From positions 1 through 64,000 of the forward strand of contig JANQDY010000183.1 in the NCBI GenBank assembly GCA_028278625.1: a DNA stretch of 64,000 bases, read 5' to 3'. This document shows positions 52,510 to 62,310 of the stretch, in pieces. Position numbers and translations under genes: made by a program. How positions within the stretch are numbered: the first letter of the stretch is position 1; every line of letters starts with the position of its first letter. The notes under the pieces were generated by a model, which saw only the letters and a list, made by a program, of their open reading frames with translations, had not been told where the DNA came from and ran no database searches. Source of the stretch: Thermodesulfobacteriota bacterium (GTDB lineage Bacteria; Desulfobacterota; DSM-4660; Desulfatiglandales; Desulfatiglandaceae).

Positions 52510-53688
52510 TTAGTACAGAAACATCGGTTTTCCGCCCACATGCATCACTTTGGGGCGATAAGCCTCCACATCGTAGAGTTCTCTCACATCGACCCGTTTC
52601 TGGCCGGTGCTGATGCTTCCAAGGGGAATATCCGTGTACACGCCGCCGCTCAAAGCGACAAGCCGGCCAAAAACCCCTTTCATAAAGAGGTCGATGGCCA
52701 TATTGGCGTAATTGACCGCCACCATCAGATCCAGAGAATCCGGCGTACCGCTTCTCATCAAGTATGAAAGCCTCTGGTTCAAGACATCCTCACCCGTCAA
52801 TTTTTTGAGGATTTCCCCGGTCTCCTCACCGATACCGCCCAGCCTGCGGTGTCCGTAGGCATCGGACTCTCCCGAGAGTGCCATTTTGCCGCCCACGAAC
52901 CGCGCCCCTTCCGATATGGTGATCATAACGTAGTTCTTGGGATTGGCTTTTTTGTCTTCCATGATCAGTTTGGCCAGCTTTTCAGGGTCAAAAGGGACTT
53001 CGGAAATAATGGCGCGCTCAACACCCGCCAGGTAGGCGCTGATGAGCGACGTTTCCCCGCAGTAGCGGCCAAAAAGCTCTATAACGGCAATCCGTTCATG
53101 GGAACCGGCACAGGTTCTGAGGGCGTGAATGAAACCGACCCCCCTCGTCACTGCCGTGGAAAACCCGATGCAGTAATCGGTTCCGAAAACGTCGTTATCC
53201 ATGGTCTTTGGAATGGCAATCACGGGGAACCCGGCGCTTGACAGTTTGTCCCCAAAACTCAAGGTATCGTCTCCGCCGATGGGAATCACCGCATCAACCC
53301 CCAGATGCTCCAGATTCTTAATGCAGTGGGCGGTGAAGTCGATCTTTTGGTCATCGGATTCAAAGCTGTCTTTCAGGAAATCGGGCACATCTTTTTTCCT
53401 CGCCGCTCCCGGATTCGTACGGGAAGTGTGCAGATATGTGCCGCCGTCACGATCAATGGTTCGCACCTCCGCTTTGTTGAAATCATGAACGCAATGGTCC
53501 GCTTCCGGGCCTGTAACATCCGGATGATACTCCAGGAGGCCGGCCCAGCCCCTGCGAAAACCAAGCACCTTAATCCCTTCATCAACCCCTCGGCAAACCA
53601 GCGTTTTGATGCAGGGATTGAGTCCAGGAACATCTCCGCCGCCGGTCAAAATGGCAATCACCGGCTTTTTCCCAGTCTTCTTTTCCAT
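52510..53688 (-). CDS. pfp: 6-phosphofructokinase, PPi-type signature
   Basis: 392 residues. The start has [13 protein letters not shown] (substrate loop). [10 protein letters not shown] carries Asp where ATP-using enzymes have Gly, and [23 protein letters not shown] has Lys in PKT; both point to pyrophosphate as phosphoryl donor. [15 protein letters not shown] and ISEGAR follow. PPi-PFK works reversibly in glycolysis and gluconeogenesis and fits a sulfate reducer, since Sat and AMP-forming ligases make PPi. The start at 53688 follows a G-rich site; an in-frame upstream ATG at 53733 is less likely. Confidence 0.9.
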   Translation of the reverse strand: MEKKTGKKPVIAILTGGGDVPGLNPCIKTLVCRGVDEGIKVLGFRRGWAGLLEYHPDVTGPEADHCVHDFNKAEVRTIDRDGGTYLHTSRTNPGAARKKDVPDFLKDSFESDDQKIDFTAHCIKNLEHLGVDAVIPIGGDDTLSFGDKLSSAGFPVIAIPKTMDNDVFGTDYCIGFSTAVTRGVGFIHALRTCAGSHERIAVIELFGRYCGETSLISAYLAGVERAIISEVPFDPEKLAKLIMEDKKANPKNYVMITISEGARFVGGKMALSGESDAYGHRRLGGIGEETGEILKKLTGEDVLNQRLSYLMRSGTPDSLDLMVAVNYANMAIDLFMKGVFGRLVALSGGVYTDIPLGSISTGQKRVDVRELYDVEAYRPKVMHVGGKPMFLY

Positions 53689-53826
53689 AGCCCCCCCGTA
53701 CAACCTTTCCCGGCCTAAGCATCGGCATCTCATGTATCAGAGTAAGTAACGTGCTTTAGCGTGTCAAGGTGAATTCATCACTCAAAAAAACCCCGGAACC
53801 CGAGCCGCCACCAAATGCGTTTTATA

Positions 53827-53854
53827 TTGACAACCCGCCGCGAAAAGCTATGCT
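53827..53854 (+). promoter_or_regulatory. Promoter candidate of the aminotransferase operon
   Basis: TTGACA (53827-53832) with a 16-base spacer to TATGCT (53849-53854), 35 bases before the aminotransferase ATG. Confidence 0.45.
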
Positions 53855-53889
53855 TATAGGTTAAAATCACCGAATCAGGAGAGCAAATC

Positions 53890-55074
53890 ATGCCCGTATC
53901 AGAAAAAATTCAAGCCACTCTGAAAAAATCTTCCTTTATAAGAAAAATGTTTGAAGAAGGCGCCAGACGAAAAGCGGAATTCGGGCCGGAAAACGTATTT
54001 GATTTCAGTCTCGGAAATCCGAATCTGGAACCGCCGTCCAGACTGAAAGAGATCTTAGGGGACTTGATCGAAAACCCCGCTCCCGCAAGGCACGCCTATA
54101 TGCCCAATGCCGGGTTTCCCGGGACCCGCAAAGCGGTGGGCGATTTCTTGAGCTCTTACAACGACGCAACTTTTTCGGCGGATGATATCGTCATGACCGT
54201 GGGTGCCGGAGGCGGCCTCAACGTGGTCTTTAAGACGATTATCAATCCGGGAAATGAAGTTATCATTCCAAAACCCTATTTTGTGGAGTACGATTTTTAT
54301 CTGGACAATCATCAGGGATTGGTGCACCGGGTGCCCACAAAGGAAGACTTTTCCTTTGACATTGACGCCATCGAAGAAGCCATTAACGAACAGACAAAAG
54401 CCGTTTTGATCAATTCCCCCAACAATCCCACAGGCAAGGTCTACGGCAAGGAAGACCTCCGCCAACTGGCCGAATTGCTGACCCATCACAGCCAGAAAAA
54501 GGGAAGCCCCATTTATCTCATTTCAGATGAACCTTACCGCAAAATCATCTATGACGGGATCCAGGTCCCGAGCATTTTTGATGCTTATCCCGAAAGCTTT
54601 CTGGTGACGTCCTTTTCAAAAGACCTTTCACTTCCGGGGGAACGGATCGGTTATGCGGCGGTGCATCCCCGTATGGCTGACAAGGGGACCATCATGGCCG
54701 GCATGATTTTTAGCAACCGCACCCTGGGTTATGTGAACGCACCGGCCCTCATGCAGCGGGCCATCGCACAACTGCTCCATGACAGTGTGGATATCTCACC
54801 CTATAAAAGGAACAGGGACATTCTGTGCGATGCACTGGGAGGTTACGGTTACGAGTTTCAGAAGCCGGAAGGTGCCTTTTATCTATTCCCAAAATCCCCC
54901 ATTCCAGACGATGTGGCCTTCATCGAGGCCCTTCAGGAGGAGAACATTCTGACCGTCCCGGGAAGCGGTTTCATGGGCCCGGGGTATTTCAGGATTGCCT
55001 ACTGCGTGGATGAATCATCCATTACCCGTTCTCTTCCGGGATTTGAAAGGGTCATCAAGAAGATCAGGGGATGA
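53890..55074 (+). CDS. Class I/II pyridoxal-phosphate aminotransferase, aspartate-type
   Basis: 394 residues. FDFSLGNPNLEPP opens the substrate-binding region. YFVEYDFYLDNHQG, LINSPNNPTGKVY (conserved Asn), ISDEPYRKIIYDG (Asp contacting PLP nitrogen), and VTSFSKDLSLPGERIGYAAV (the Schiff-base Lys in SKD) are in order. EGAFYLFPKSP and FRIAYCVDESS near the C-terminus are typical. It transfers amino groups between amino and 2-oxo acids; substrate choice is not readable. GGAGAG precedes the ATG. It begins a run of co-directional genes through mtaB. Confidence 0.92.
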   Translation: MPVSEKIQATLKKSSFIRKMFEEGARRKAEFGPENVFDFSLGNPNLEPPSRLKEILGDLIENPAPARHAYMPNAGFPGTRKAVGDFLSSYNDATFSADDIVMTVGAGGGLNVVFKTIINPGNEVIIPKPYFVEYDFYLDNHQGLVHRVPTKEDFSFDIDAIEEAINEQTKAVLINSPNNPTGKVYGKEDLRQLAELLTHHSQKKGSPIYLISDEPYRKIIYDGIQVPSIFDAYPESFLVTSFSKDLSLPGERIGYAAVHPRMADKGTIMAGMIFSNRTLGYVNAPALMQRAIAQLLHDSVDISPYKRNRDILCDALGGYGYEFQKPEGAFYLFPKSPIPDDVAFIEALQEENILTVPGSGFMGPGYFRIAYCVDESSITRSLPGFERVIKKIRG

Positions 55075-55095
55075 TCCAAAAGGAGAGAAAAAGAC

Positions 55096-55521
55096 ATGTA
55101 TTCAAAAACCATTTCACTGAGATTTCCCAAAAACATCGTTGATGAGCCCATCGCTGCGACCCTCGTCAAAAAGTTCGATCTCTCTTTCAATATTCTCAAA
55201 GCGATCATCTATCCGCGAAAAGAAGGCTTCATGGTGCTTCAGCTGAGCGGCCACAAGAAGAACTATTCCAAGGGGGTCAGATACCTGAAAGACCTGGGCA
55301 TCAAGGTGGAGAGGATCGGCGATGACATCAAACGCAATGAGGAAAAGTGCTACCAGTGCGGTGCCTGCACGGCGGTATGCCCCACCGGCGCTTTGAGTAT
55401 CAGCAGGCCTGAAATGGAAGTTCTTTTCGATCAGGAAAAATGCAGTGCTTGTGAATGGTGCGTGGTCGCGTGCCCGGCACGCGCCATGGAGGTCAAATTC
55501 AACAAAGTCCTTCTCAGCTGA
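55096..55521 (+). CDS. NIL-domain ferredoxin with two [4Fe-4S] clusters
   Basis: 141 residues. Residues 1-75 are a NIL domain (YSKTISLRFPKNIVDEPIAATLVKKFDLSFNILKAIIYPRKEGFMVLQLSG), also found next to methionine-related transporters and enzymes. The rest is a 2[4Fe-4S] ferredoxin: CYQCGACTAVCPTGAL and CSACEWCVVACPARAM. NIL-ferredoxins are thought to take part in sulfur transfer for homocysteine/methionine formation in anaerobes. It lies 21 bases after the aminotransferase gene, with GGAGAG before the ATG, and immediately before mnmA. Confidence 0.92.
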   Translation: MYSKTISLRFPKNIVDEPIAATLVKKFDLSFNILKAIIYPRKEGFMVLQLSGHKKNYSKGVRYLKDLGIKVERIGDDIKRNEEKCYQCGACTAVCPTGALSISRPEMEVLFDQEKCSACEWCVVACPARAMEVKFNKVLLS

Positions 55522-55543
55522 ATTGCGGAGTGCGGATTGCGGC

Positions 55544-56635
55544 ATGGGGCATCCATCTGATCCCGCGAGCAGTTCCAAACCCCTTAAAATTCTTGTTGCG
55601 CTGAGCGGAGGGGTTGACAGCGCAACGGCTGCCGCCCTTCTTCTAGGGGCCGGACATGAGGTTTCCGGACTCCACCTGATTCTTCCGTCTCCTGAGAAGA
55701 TTTCCCGAAAACGGATCCAAAAAGCCAAGAAAATCGCGCGGCATCTTCGGATTCCCCTCGACATCCTGGATTTGTCGCGCCGGTTTGAAAAAGAACTGAT
55801 TGTTCCTTTTGTGGATGCCTATTTGAGGGGACTCACCCCCAATCCATGCGTCCGCTGCAACCCGCTCATCAAGTTCCAAGAGATGTACCGCCACCTGAAG
55901 TCCCGTGGGTTTGATTTTATGGCAACGGGTCATTATGTTCGTTTGGGACGAACGGCTAAAAACCGTTCCGTTCTTCTCTTTAGAGGGAAAGACCGCCGGA
56001 AAGATCAGTCCTATTTTCTTCACCGCTTAAGCCAGCAACAGCTTTCAAAAACCGTTTTTCCCCTGGGCTCCATGACCAAAGATCAGACCCGCCGGGAAGC
56101 GCTAAGCTTCGGCATCCCCGGTCACGAAGACCCTGAGAGTCAGGAAATCTGCTTCATCCCCAATATGGATTACCGGGTGTTCATCGAAACACGAATAAAG
56201 GATTCCGCTTTTGAAAGGGGCCCCATTGTAAATCTGGACGGGGAGATACTGGGAGAACATGATGGCATTCACCGCTACACCATCGGTCAGCGGCATGGGT
56301 TGGGCATTGCCGCGCCAAGGCCCCTCTATGTCAGAGCCCTAGAACCTGAAGGGAACCGCGTGATCGTCGCACACAGGGAAGACCTGTTTTCCAAAGAGGT
56401 ACGGGCTGCCGATTTTCACTGGATCGGCGAGCCAAAAGAGGGGCATCGGCAACCTTTGAGCGCCCAGATCCGCTATCGGCACAAACCTGCTTCGGGACGT
56501 CTGGAAATGGGGTCCGGCGGCCGTGTCACTTTCTTTTTCGACCAGCCGCAGATGGCCGTAACGCCCGGGCAGGCCCTGGTCTGTTATGAGGAAGACCGGG
56601 TTCTGGGTGGAGGATGGATCCTTGGGAACATTTAA
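55544..56635 (+). CDS. mnmA: tRNA 2-thiouridine synthase (tRNA-specific 2-thiouridylase)
   Basis: Installs sulfur at C2 of wobble uridine 34 in tRNA. 363 residues from the ATG at 55544. The PP-loop VALSGGVDSATAAALLL, catalytic Cys in TPNPCVRCNPLIKF (first Cys) and SQEICFIPNMDYRVF (second Cys), and YTIGQRHGLGIAAPRPLYV are MnmA hallmarks. The in-frame extension back to 55445 runs over the ferredoxin gene and lacks a ribosome site. It directly follows the NIL ferredoxin, which could supply electrons or sulfur chemistry, and overlaps mtaB. Confidence 0.94.
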   Translation: MGHPSDPASSSKPLKILVALSGGVDSATAAALLLGAGHEVSGLHLILPSPEKISRKRIQKAKKIARHLRIPLDILDLSRRFEKELIVPFVDAYLRGLTPNPCVRCNPLIKFQEMYRHLKSRGFDFMATGHYVRLGRTAKNRSVLLFRGKDRRKDQSYFLHRLSQQQLSKTVFPLGSMTKDQTRREALSFGIPGHEDPESQEICFIPNMDYRVFIETRIKDSAFERGPIVNLDGEILGEHDGIHRYTIGQRHGLGIAAPRPLYVRALEPEGNRVIVAHREDLFSKEVRAADFHWIGEPKEGHRQPLSAQIRYRHKPASGRLEMGSGGRVTFFFDQPQMAVTPGQALVCYEEDRVLGGGWILGNI

Positions 56636-57932
56636 GGTTGTCACCCTTGGCTGCAAAGTGAACCAATATGAATCAGCCTGCTTTGAAGCATCCCTGAACC
56701 GCGCGGGCTGGCAGCGTGTCACCGACGGATTAAAAGCCGACGTCCTGGTGGTGAACACCTGCATTGTCACCCATAAGGCGGCGCACCAATCGCGGCAGGC
56801 CATCCGCAAGGCCATTCGAGAAAACCCGGAGGCCAAGGTTGCGGCGGTGGGTTGCTACGCCCAGCAGTTCCCGGAGGAGATTGCATCCATCAAGGGATTG
56901 GCACTGATCGCCAATAACCGCGCGAAAGCGGAAGTTCCCCGCCTTCTGTTGGAGCTCAAGAACGCTCCTGAAAAACGGGTACTGCTGCCGTCCTTTGAAT
57001 CTGACACCCCCTTTGACGGGCTGACCACCAATCGGTTTCCGGGGAGGACCCGGGCCTATTTGAAAGTGCAGGACGGTTGCCGCTCTTTCTGCACCTATTG
57101 CATCGTCCCCTATGCCCGCGGACCTTATCGAAGCCTTTCATCTGACAACGTCCTTCGGGCGCTGGAAGGTTTTTCGGAACAGGGCTATCTGGAGGTGGTG
57201 CTGACCGGCATTCATCTGGGAAAATATGGTGTGGATCTGCCGGGGGGAACGGACCTTAAAAGACTCCTTGAAATCATCGGCAAGGAAGGACTGCCCCTTC
57301 GGGTGCGACTCAGTTCACTGGAACCTCAGGAACTGGAATTTGAAATCATTCAGATGACCGCCTCGGAATCATGGCTCTGCCCCCATTTTCATATTCCCCT
57401 GCAAAGCGGGGACGACAGAATCCTTAAGAAGATGAACCGCAACTACAGTATAGGGGAATTTGTTAAGAAGATCGAAATCATCCATTCAGCCATCCCCACC
57501 GGCGCCATCGGTGTGGATATCATGGCCGGATTCCCTGGCGAAGACGGTAGGGCCCACAAAAACGCCCTTTCACTCTTAAAAGATCTTCCCGTCTCTTATC
57601 TTCATGTGTTTCCCTTCTCCCCCAGAAAGGGAACTCCCGCATGGCACTACAGAGACCGGGTGCCCATCGATACCATCAAAGAACGGACCAGGGAGCTGAG
57701 AGCCCTTGGCCGGAAAAAGCGTCTGCGCTTCCACGAAAGGTGCCTGGGTCAGAATTTTGAGGTCCTGGTTGAAGGAACCTATCCCCATGACAAATCCCTC
57801 ATGACAGGCGCTTCTGAGAACTACCTCCCTTTCATTTTTCCATTCGACGAACCGTTGGTTGGCCCCATGGTCTCCATGCGCGCGGAAAAAGTCCTTGAGA
57901 ACAGGGTATTGGGGAAGATCCCATCCTTATGA
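56622..57932 (+). CDS. mtaB: tRNA (t6A37) methylthiotransferase MtaB
   Basis: Radical SAM enzyme that converts t6A37 to ms2t6A37 in tRNA. 436 residues. N-terminal MTTase domain: VTLGCKVNQYES, VVNTCIVTHKA and VAAVGCYAQ provide the three cluster Cys. The radical SAM motif CRSFCTYC follows VQDGCR, with IVPYARGPYRS after it. A TRAM domain ends the protein (LVEGTYPHDKSLMTGASENYLPF). I prefer the TTG at 56622, eight bases after GGAGG, over the ATG at 56586, which has no site. Either overlaps the end of mnmA. A terminator follows. Confidence 0.9.
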   Translation: MGTFKVVTLGCKVNQYESACFEASLNRAGWQRVTDGLKADVLVVNTCIVTHKAAHQSRQAIRKAIRENPEAKVAAVGCYAQQFPEEIASIKGLALIANNRAKAEVPRLLLELKNAPEKRVLLPSFESDTPFDGLTTNRFPGRTRAYLKVQDGCRSFCTYCIVPYARGPYRSLSSDNVLRALEGFSEQGYLEVVLTGIHLGKYGVDLPGGTDLKRLLEIIGKEGLPLRVRLSSLEPQELEFEIIQMTASESWLCPHFHIPLQSGDDRILKKMNRNYSIGEFVKKIEIIHSAIPTGAIGVDIMAGFPGEDGRAHKNALSLLKDLPVSYLHVFPFSPRKGTPAWHYRDRVPIDTIKERTRELRALGRKKRLRFHERCLGQNFEVLVEGTYPHDKSLMTGASENYLPFIFPFDEPLVGPMVSMRAEKVLENRVLGKIPSL

Positions 57933-57975
57933 CCGTCCACATTTCTGGAATTTTTCCAGGAATCTGGACGGTTTT
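57932..57975 (+). terminator. Rho-independent terminator after mtaB
   Basis: ACCGTCCA (57932-57939) pairs with TGGACGGT (57964-57971). An inner stem CTGGAA/TTCCAG extends it. Four T end it. Confidence 0.8.
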
Positions 57976-58197
57976 CCCACAGAAGCGCAGAGAGGTTCCC
58001 TGTTTCTCAGACAACCCTTCGTTCACGGGCAGTGTCACTTTGAACGCCCAGGGCACCTTTTCAACCGGTTTTCCCCGAAATTGAATCACATCGTTTCATC
58101 CGGCATGCATATTGCTGTGTTTGGATTGCCACTGCATGCGTAGAGGCCCGGAAATCCATCATAAATCTACTGACAACAAATTAACGGAGGCCATTTT

Positions 58198-59805
58198 ATG
58201 GACAGCGGTACGGCGAAACAGTCACGTTTTGGTATCTCCTTCAAGACGTCTTTGATCAGCGGTCTGACGGTTCTTATTCTGCTGGCGATCAGCAGTTTCA
58301 TATTCCTTAAACTTGAATCAGGGCTGGTCACCTACTTGATCGACGAACATGCCAACAGCGTGGAAACCAACATTGACACACAGGCCAAGAGCCAGAAAGC
58401 CGAACTCAAGGAAAGAATGAAGGTGAATGCCGAAATATGCGGCGGAATCGCCTCCAATTTTCTCTACAATTTTGACGAAGAAGGGCTTGCCAACGCATTG
58501 GCCCCGTACATGAAACTGCCGGCCATTAGCGCCATAAGGGTTTTGGACAATCAGGACAAACCATTTTTGGCCATTTGGAAAGCGCCGGAGATCCAAACCG
58601 GGAAGACCCTGCCTGAAAACCTGAAATTAAATGAGAACCTGGCATATAACGCGGATTCCATTTTCGAAAAAGAGAAAATCGGCCAGGTACGGATTTTCTT
58701 TACCGAGGCATTGCTCAACAAAGAGATTCAAAAGAGCAAATCAGCCGTCAAAGAGGAGATTGCCGCCTTCAAAGAAACCGGGGATGACAGTTTTCATAAA
58801 GCCCTTATGGGACAGATCGGGGTCACCCTGGGAGTGGTTTTGGCGCTGGTTGTAACAATCACCCTCTCTCTTCGCATGATTGCCATCAAACCGTTGAACC
58901 GCATCATCAAAGGCTTGCAGGAAGCTGCCGAACAGGTCTCCGCGGCCTCCAAAGAGGTTTCCTCCTTTAGTCAGGAGATGGCCGAGGGTGCATCTGAACA
59001 GGCGTCAGGCATCGAGGAGACCAGTGCAACCCTTGAAGAAATCTCCTCCATGACCCAGCGGAATGCGGAGAATGCGTCCCAGGTCAATGAGATCATGACT
59101 GGGGAAGCTTCCGAGAATGTCGCTCAAATCAAAACACAAATGGATAGGATGAAAACCGCCATTGAATCTACCGTGACATCAGGGCAGGAAACCGCAAAGA
59201 TCATCAAAACCATTGATGAGATCGCCTTTCAGACCAATCTCCTGGCGTTAAACGCAGCGGTGGAGGCGGCCAGGGCCGGCGAGGCAGGCGCAGGTTTTGC
59301 GGTCGTGGCCGATGAAGTGCGAAATCTTGCCATGAGAGCCGCCGAAGCCGCAAAGACAACCAGTGAACTCATCGAGAATTCAAGTTCCAAAATTGAGGAA
59401 ACCAGCCACCTGAACGCCAAAATGGCGGAACTGATGGATCAGAACAGTACCACCGCTGAGAAAGTCACGGTGCTGGTGGGAGAAATCGCTTCAGCGTCCC
59501 AGGAGCAGGCCCAAGGCATCGAGCAAGTGAATTTGGCGGTTACGGAAATGGAAAAAGTCACACAAAGCACGGCTGCCGGTTCCGAACAATCCGCTTCCGC
59601 GTCCGAAGAGATGAGCGCCCAGTCCGAGGAAATGCAGGCCTTTGTGGCCAATCTGGCCGTTATTGTGGGCGGAAGGGGAAAGCATTTTACCAATAACGGG
59701 AACAGGCCTGTTTCACAAAATGGGCATTGGAATGTCACTGAAAGGGCAACTGAACAACCTGCCATCCCAGCGCCTGGAAGGTTGGAGCAAGGGGATCAGG
59801 GGTAA
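58198..59805 (+). CDS. Methyl-accepting chemotaxis protein
   Basis: 535 residues. TM1 is at about 20-38, a periplasmic sensor of about 165 residues follows, and TM2 spans about 204-226. After TM2 the sequence passes quickly into the methylation helices, so a full HAMP domain is hard to see. The signalling hairpin ([38 protein letters not shown]) is at about 340-380. It senses a periplasmic ligand and controls CheA. The ATG has CGGAGG upstream. A solute-binding protein gene starts 35 bases later, suggesting ligand sensing through that protein. Confidence 0.92.
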   Translation: MDSGTAKQSRFGISFKTSLISGLTVLILLAISSFIFLKLESGLVTYLIDEHANSVETNIDTQAKSQKAELKERMKVNAEICGGIASNFLYNFDEEGLANALAPYMKLPAISAIRVLDNQDKPFLAIWKAPEIQTGKTLPENLKLNENLAYNADSIFEKEKIGQVRIFFTEALLNKEIQKSKSAVKEEIAAFKETGDDSFHKALMGQIGVTLGVVLALVVTITLSLRMIAIKPLNRIIKGLQEAAEQVSAASKEVSSFSQEMAEGASEQASGIEETSATLEEISSMTQRNAENASQVNEIMTGEASENVAQIKTQMDRMKTAIESTVTSGQETAKIIKTIDEIAFQTNLLALNAAVEAARAGEAGAGFAVVADEVRNLAMRAAEAAKTTSELIENSSSKIEETSHLNAKMAELMDQNSTTAEKVTVLVGEIASASQEQAQGIEQVNLAVTEMEKVTQSTAAGSEQSASASEEMSAQSEEMQAFVANLAVIVGGRGKHFTNNGNRPVSQNGHWNVTERATEQPAIPAPGRLEQGDQG

Positions 59806-59840
59806 TATCTGTCAACACTTGATTAAAGAAAGGAAAAAAG

Positions 59841-60608
59841 ATGATGAACGGAAATCGGAAGAATGGCTCAGAAAAAAGACGTCCCATGAGATTGGCTGCC
59901 GTGTTGGTCCTAACCATCACATCAATGATGTTCTTTGCTTTTCCGGCAGGAGCGGCAGATATAAAGGGGAGCATCGCAAAGCTGCCCGGGCTTTCAGAAA
60001 ACAAAGACAAGGGACTTCTTGTGGATCTGGTAAAGGCCATGGCCAATACATCGGGTAAGGACATCGAAATCCAGGTGGTTCCCTTTAATAAGTCGATGCA
60101 TGATCTGGTAGCGGGAAATGCGGATTTCCACCTCCCCCTCATCAAGGCTGACAATATCGACGAAGCAGATTTGGATTATTCCCACTCGAAGGAGACCCTT
60201 TTTCACGTGAATTTTGTGCTCTACACCAACAAGAACAAACCTGTCGACAAAAACAACCTGAAAGATTACCGGATCGAAACCGATCTTGCCCATGTCAAGT
60301 ATTTTGATTTTCCCATCAAGGGTTCCACCAGACTCGACAGCAGCCTCAAGAAGGTTAACGCGGGGAGGATCGATGGGTTCATCTTTGCGGATGTGAATGC
60401 GGACCCAATTGTCCAAAAGGAAGGGATGAAAAATATCAAAAGGGAACTGTACAAGGTTTTTGATGTCAAAATCATACTGCCCAAGGGAGAGAAAGGAAAG
60501 GAAACCGACGTTTTCCTGACGGAAACCATCGAAAAGATGCGGGCAGACGGCTCTTTTGACAAGATCATGAAACCTTTGGAAAAGCCTTATGACGATTGGC
60601 AACCCTGA
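59841..60608 (+). CDS. Periplasmic solute-binding protein, family 3-like
   Basis: 255 residues. A signal peptide (MRLAAVLVLTITSMMFFAFPAGAA) is preceded by a basic N-terminus. The body (LVDLVKAMANTSGKDIEIQVVPFNKSMHDLVAGNADFHLP, LDYSHSKETLFHVNFVLYTNK, and the closing MRADGSFDKIMKPLEKPYDDW) is like amino-acid-type ABC binding proteins. No ABC permease of that class is alongside. It lies immediately after the chemoreceptor gene, so it may be the chemoreceptor's ligand-binding partner. AAAGGA precedes the first ATG. Confidence 0.88.
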   Translation: MMNGNRKNGSEKRRPMRLAAVLVLTITSMMFFAFPAGAADIKGSIAKLPGLSENKDKGLLVDLVKAMANTSGKDIEIQVVPFNKSMHDLVAGNADFHLPLIKADNIDEADLDYSHSKETLFHVNFVLYTNKNKPVDKNNLKDYRIETDLAHVKYFDFPIKGSTRLDSSLKKVNAGRIDGFIFADVNADPIVQKEGMKNIKRELYKVFDVKIILPKGEKGKETDVFLTETIEKMRADGSFDKIMKPLEKPYDDWQP

Positions 60609-60654
60609 TGGTAGGCCATCTTCCCAAGAAAGATGTGGACGAGGATAGGGGAAC

Positions 60655-61392
60655 TCATACCCTCAAATAGCTTTTCAGGGTCTCTTCCGCCCCGGATTCG
60701 TCACAAGCGGTGCGAAAGACGACCCTTCCCTCTTCCAATACATGGTAATGATCCGTGATGACCCGGGTGGCGGACAGGTTCTGTTCAACCAACAAAATGC
60801 CGGTCTCTTCATTTTTGATGCCCTCGATCACGGTCATGAGCTTTTGAACCATCATCGGCGCCAGGCCTTCGGTGGGTTCGTCCAGCAAAAGCAGGGTGGG
60901 ATCGGCAGCAATGGCGATGCCCATTTCAAGGGATCTTTGGTGTCCATGGGAAATGTGCGAAGCTCTTTGATAAGCCGTATCCTCCAGGGATAGGCGATGG
61001 AGGATACGGTCCGTTTTCTCTTCCACCAGTCCATAGCAATGGGCCTCTCTGAAGAACCTAAAAGCAATATGGGCCCTTGATTGCACGGCCAATCGGATGT
61101 TCTCCCGTACCGTCAAGTCGGAAAAGAGACTGACAACCTGATAAGACCTTCCGATGCCCAAACGGGATCGTTCATGGACTTTGAGATCCGTAATGTCTCT
61201 CTTTCTGAAGATCACCTGCCCTTCCGAAGGCGGCAAAACACCCGCGATCACATTGAAAAGGGTTGTTTTTCCGGCGCCATTGGGACCGATCAGCGCATGC
61301 ACCGTATTTTGCGCCACACGGATGGAAACGTGATCCACGGCGTATAATGCTCCGAATTTCTTTGTTAAATTAACCGTTTCAAGCAGACACAC
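60655..61392 (-). CDS. livG: Branched-chain amino acid ABC transporter ATPase LivG
   Basis: 245 residues. Walker A GPNGAGKTTLFN (36-47), LivG-type long insertion before the signature, ABC signature region SHGHQRSLEMGIAIA (a common LivG variant of LSGGQ), Walker B LLLLDEPTEGLAP and switch LVEQNL are present. It powers uptake through the LivH/LivM permease of branched-chain amino acids or related amides. It is the last gene of the liv operon seen here; no livF is found downstream within the window. A DUF169 gene separates it from livM. Confidence 0.92.
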   Translation of the reverse strand: MCLLETVNLTKKFGALYAVDHVSIRVAQNTVHALIGPNGAGKTTLFNVIAGVLPPSEGQVIFRKRDITDLKVHERSRLGIGRSYQVVSLFSDLTVRENIRLAVQSRAHIAFRFFREAHCYGLVEEKTDRILHRLSLEDTAYQRASHISHGHQRSLEMGIAIAADPTLLLLDEPTEGLAPMMVQKLMTVIEGIKNEETGILLVEQNLSATRVITDHYHVLEEGRVVFRTACDESGAEETLKSYLRV

Positions 61393-61436
61393 GCAACAGA
61401 TCCCCGATTCTTGAGAATAAGGACAAACGGTATTGT

Positions 61437-62273
61437 TTAGGACGATTCTTTTTTATCCCATCCATGCCGGGTTATCCGTTTGCCGGTTCCCGGATCGGAA
61501 CCGTAGTAGTTCTCTCCCCAGGTGATGTGAAGATTAACACCGCGTTCCTTTTCCCGTTCCTTGATCAATGCCTTCTTTCGGTCCGGCTCGGTGGCGTTGG
61601 CGGTATGAATCACGCCGGAGACCACTTCCGAAAACATGAAATAGGGCATGCCCACGCCGATTTCACCGTCCTTCCATCTGCAGGAGAATCGCGTACCGGA
61701 ACAGAGCAGTGAAAGGTTGATCTCATTGGCGACGTAAGGTTGGGCCGCAAGCTCACAGCAGACACCCTGGTTACCACAGGATCGAATTCCTTTTGCCGGG
61801 CCGAAATGGTAGGTGTATCCTTGCAGAATTCTCATGCCGTTATAGGCGTCGGTGATAATGATGACCACATCGGGCGGCTCATCGAAGCTTTCAAGGGGCG
61901 CTACCATAACGCCGAAGACCGGCACCGGAAGAAACGCCATGGAACCGGCGACACACTTGGCTACCGCCTTGGTTTCGTAGAGGCCCAATTCAAAATACCG
62001 GCCCCCGGAGCGAAAATGATCGTCCATCGCCATCATGCGGAAGGTCCGCCTGGCACCGGGGCATTTGAAGTTCTCTTCATTGGCTTTGAGCGCCGTGCCG
62101 GCTGCCGCGATCTTAACCAGCTTGCAAAAACTGAACATATTTATTGCGGACCTGACGTGGCTCTTTTCCCAGGCGATTTCATCCTCCAAGAATTTCACGC
62201 CCACGATCCGCCGTTTTAAATTCAGTGCGCAGGCCAGTTGGTCTATCTGGTTGATCATGGCCATTTTGGACAA
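61437..62273 (-). CDS. DUF169 protein inside the liv operon
   Basis: 278 residues with the DUF169 pattern: RIVGVKFLEDE near the start, a Cys-rich middle (SFCKLVKIAA, FKCPGARRTF) and CGNQGVCCELAAQPYVANEINLSLLCSG. The conserved Cys residues suggest a metal or iron-sulfur site. The function is unknown; such genes are frequent in Desulfobacterota and often near transport or anaerobic metabolism genes. It lies between livM (37 bases) and livG (44 bases), co-directional, so it probably acts with this transporter or its substrate. GGAG precedes the ATG. Confidence 0.88.
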   Translation of the reverse strand: MSKMAMINQIDQLACALNLKRRIVGVKFLEDEIAWEKSHVRSAINMFSFCKLVKIAAAGTALKANEENFKCPGARRTFRMMAMDDHFRSGGRYFELGLYETKAVAKCVAGSMAFLPVPVFGVMVAPLESFDEPPDVVIIITDAYNGMRILQGYTYHFGPAKGIRSCGNQGVCCELAAQPYVANEINLSLLCSGTRFSCRWKDGEIGVGMPYFMFSEVVSGVIHTANATEPDRKKALIKEREKERGVNLHITWGENYYGSDPGTGKRITRHGWDKKESS

Positions 62274-62310
62274 ACTCCCCCTCTTGATTTCATTGAAACG
62301 CCATTTTACG

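Noticed and set aside
57832..58089. Minus-strand frame after mtaB (PVEKVPWAFKVTLPVNEG)
   Set aside because: The peptide looks partly natural, but it runs through the mtaB terminator hairpin into mtaB and has no ribosome site. It could be a fossil fragment; evidence is too thin to call.
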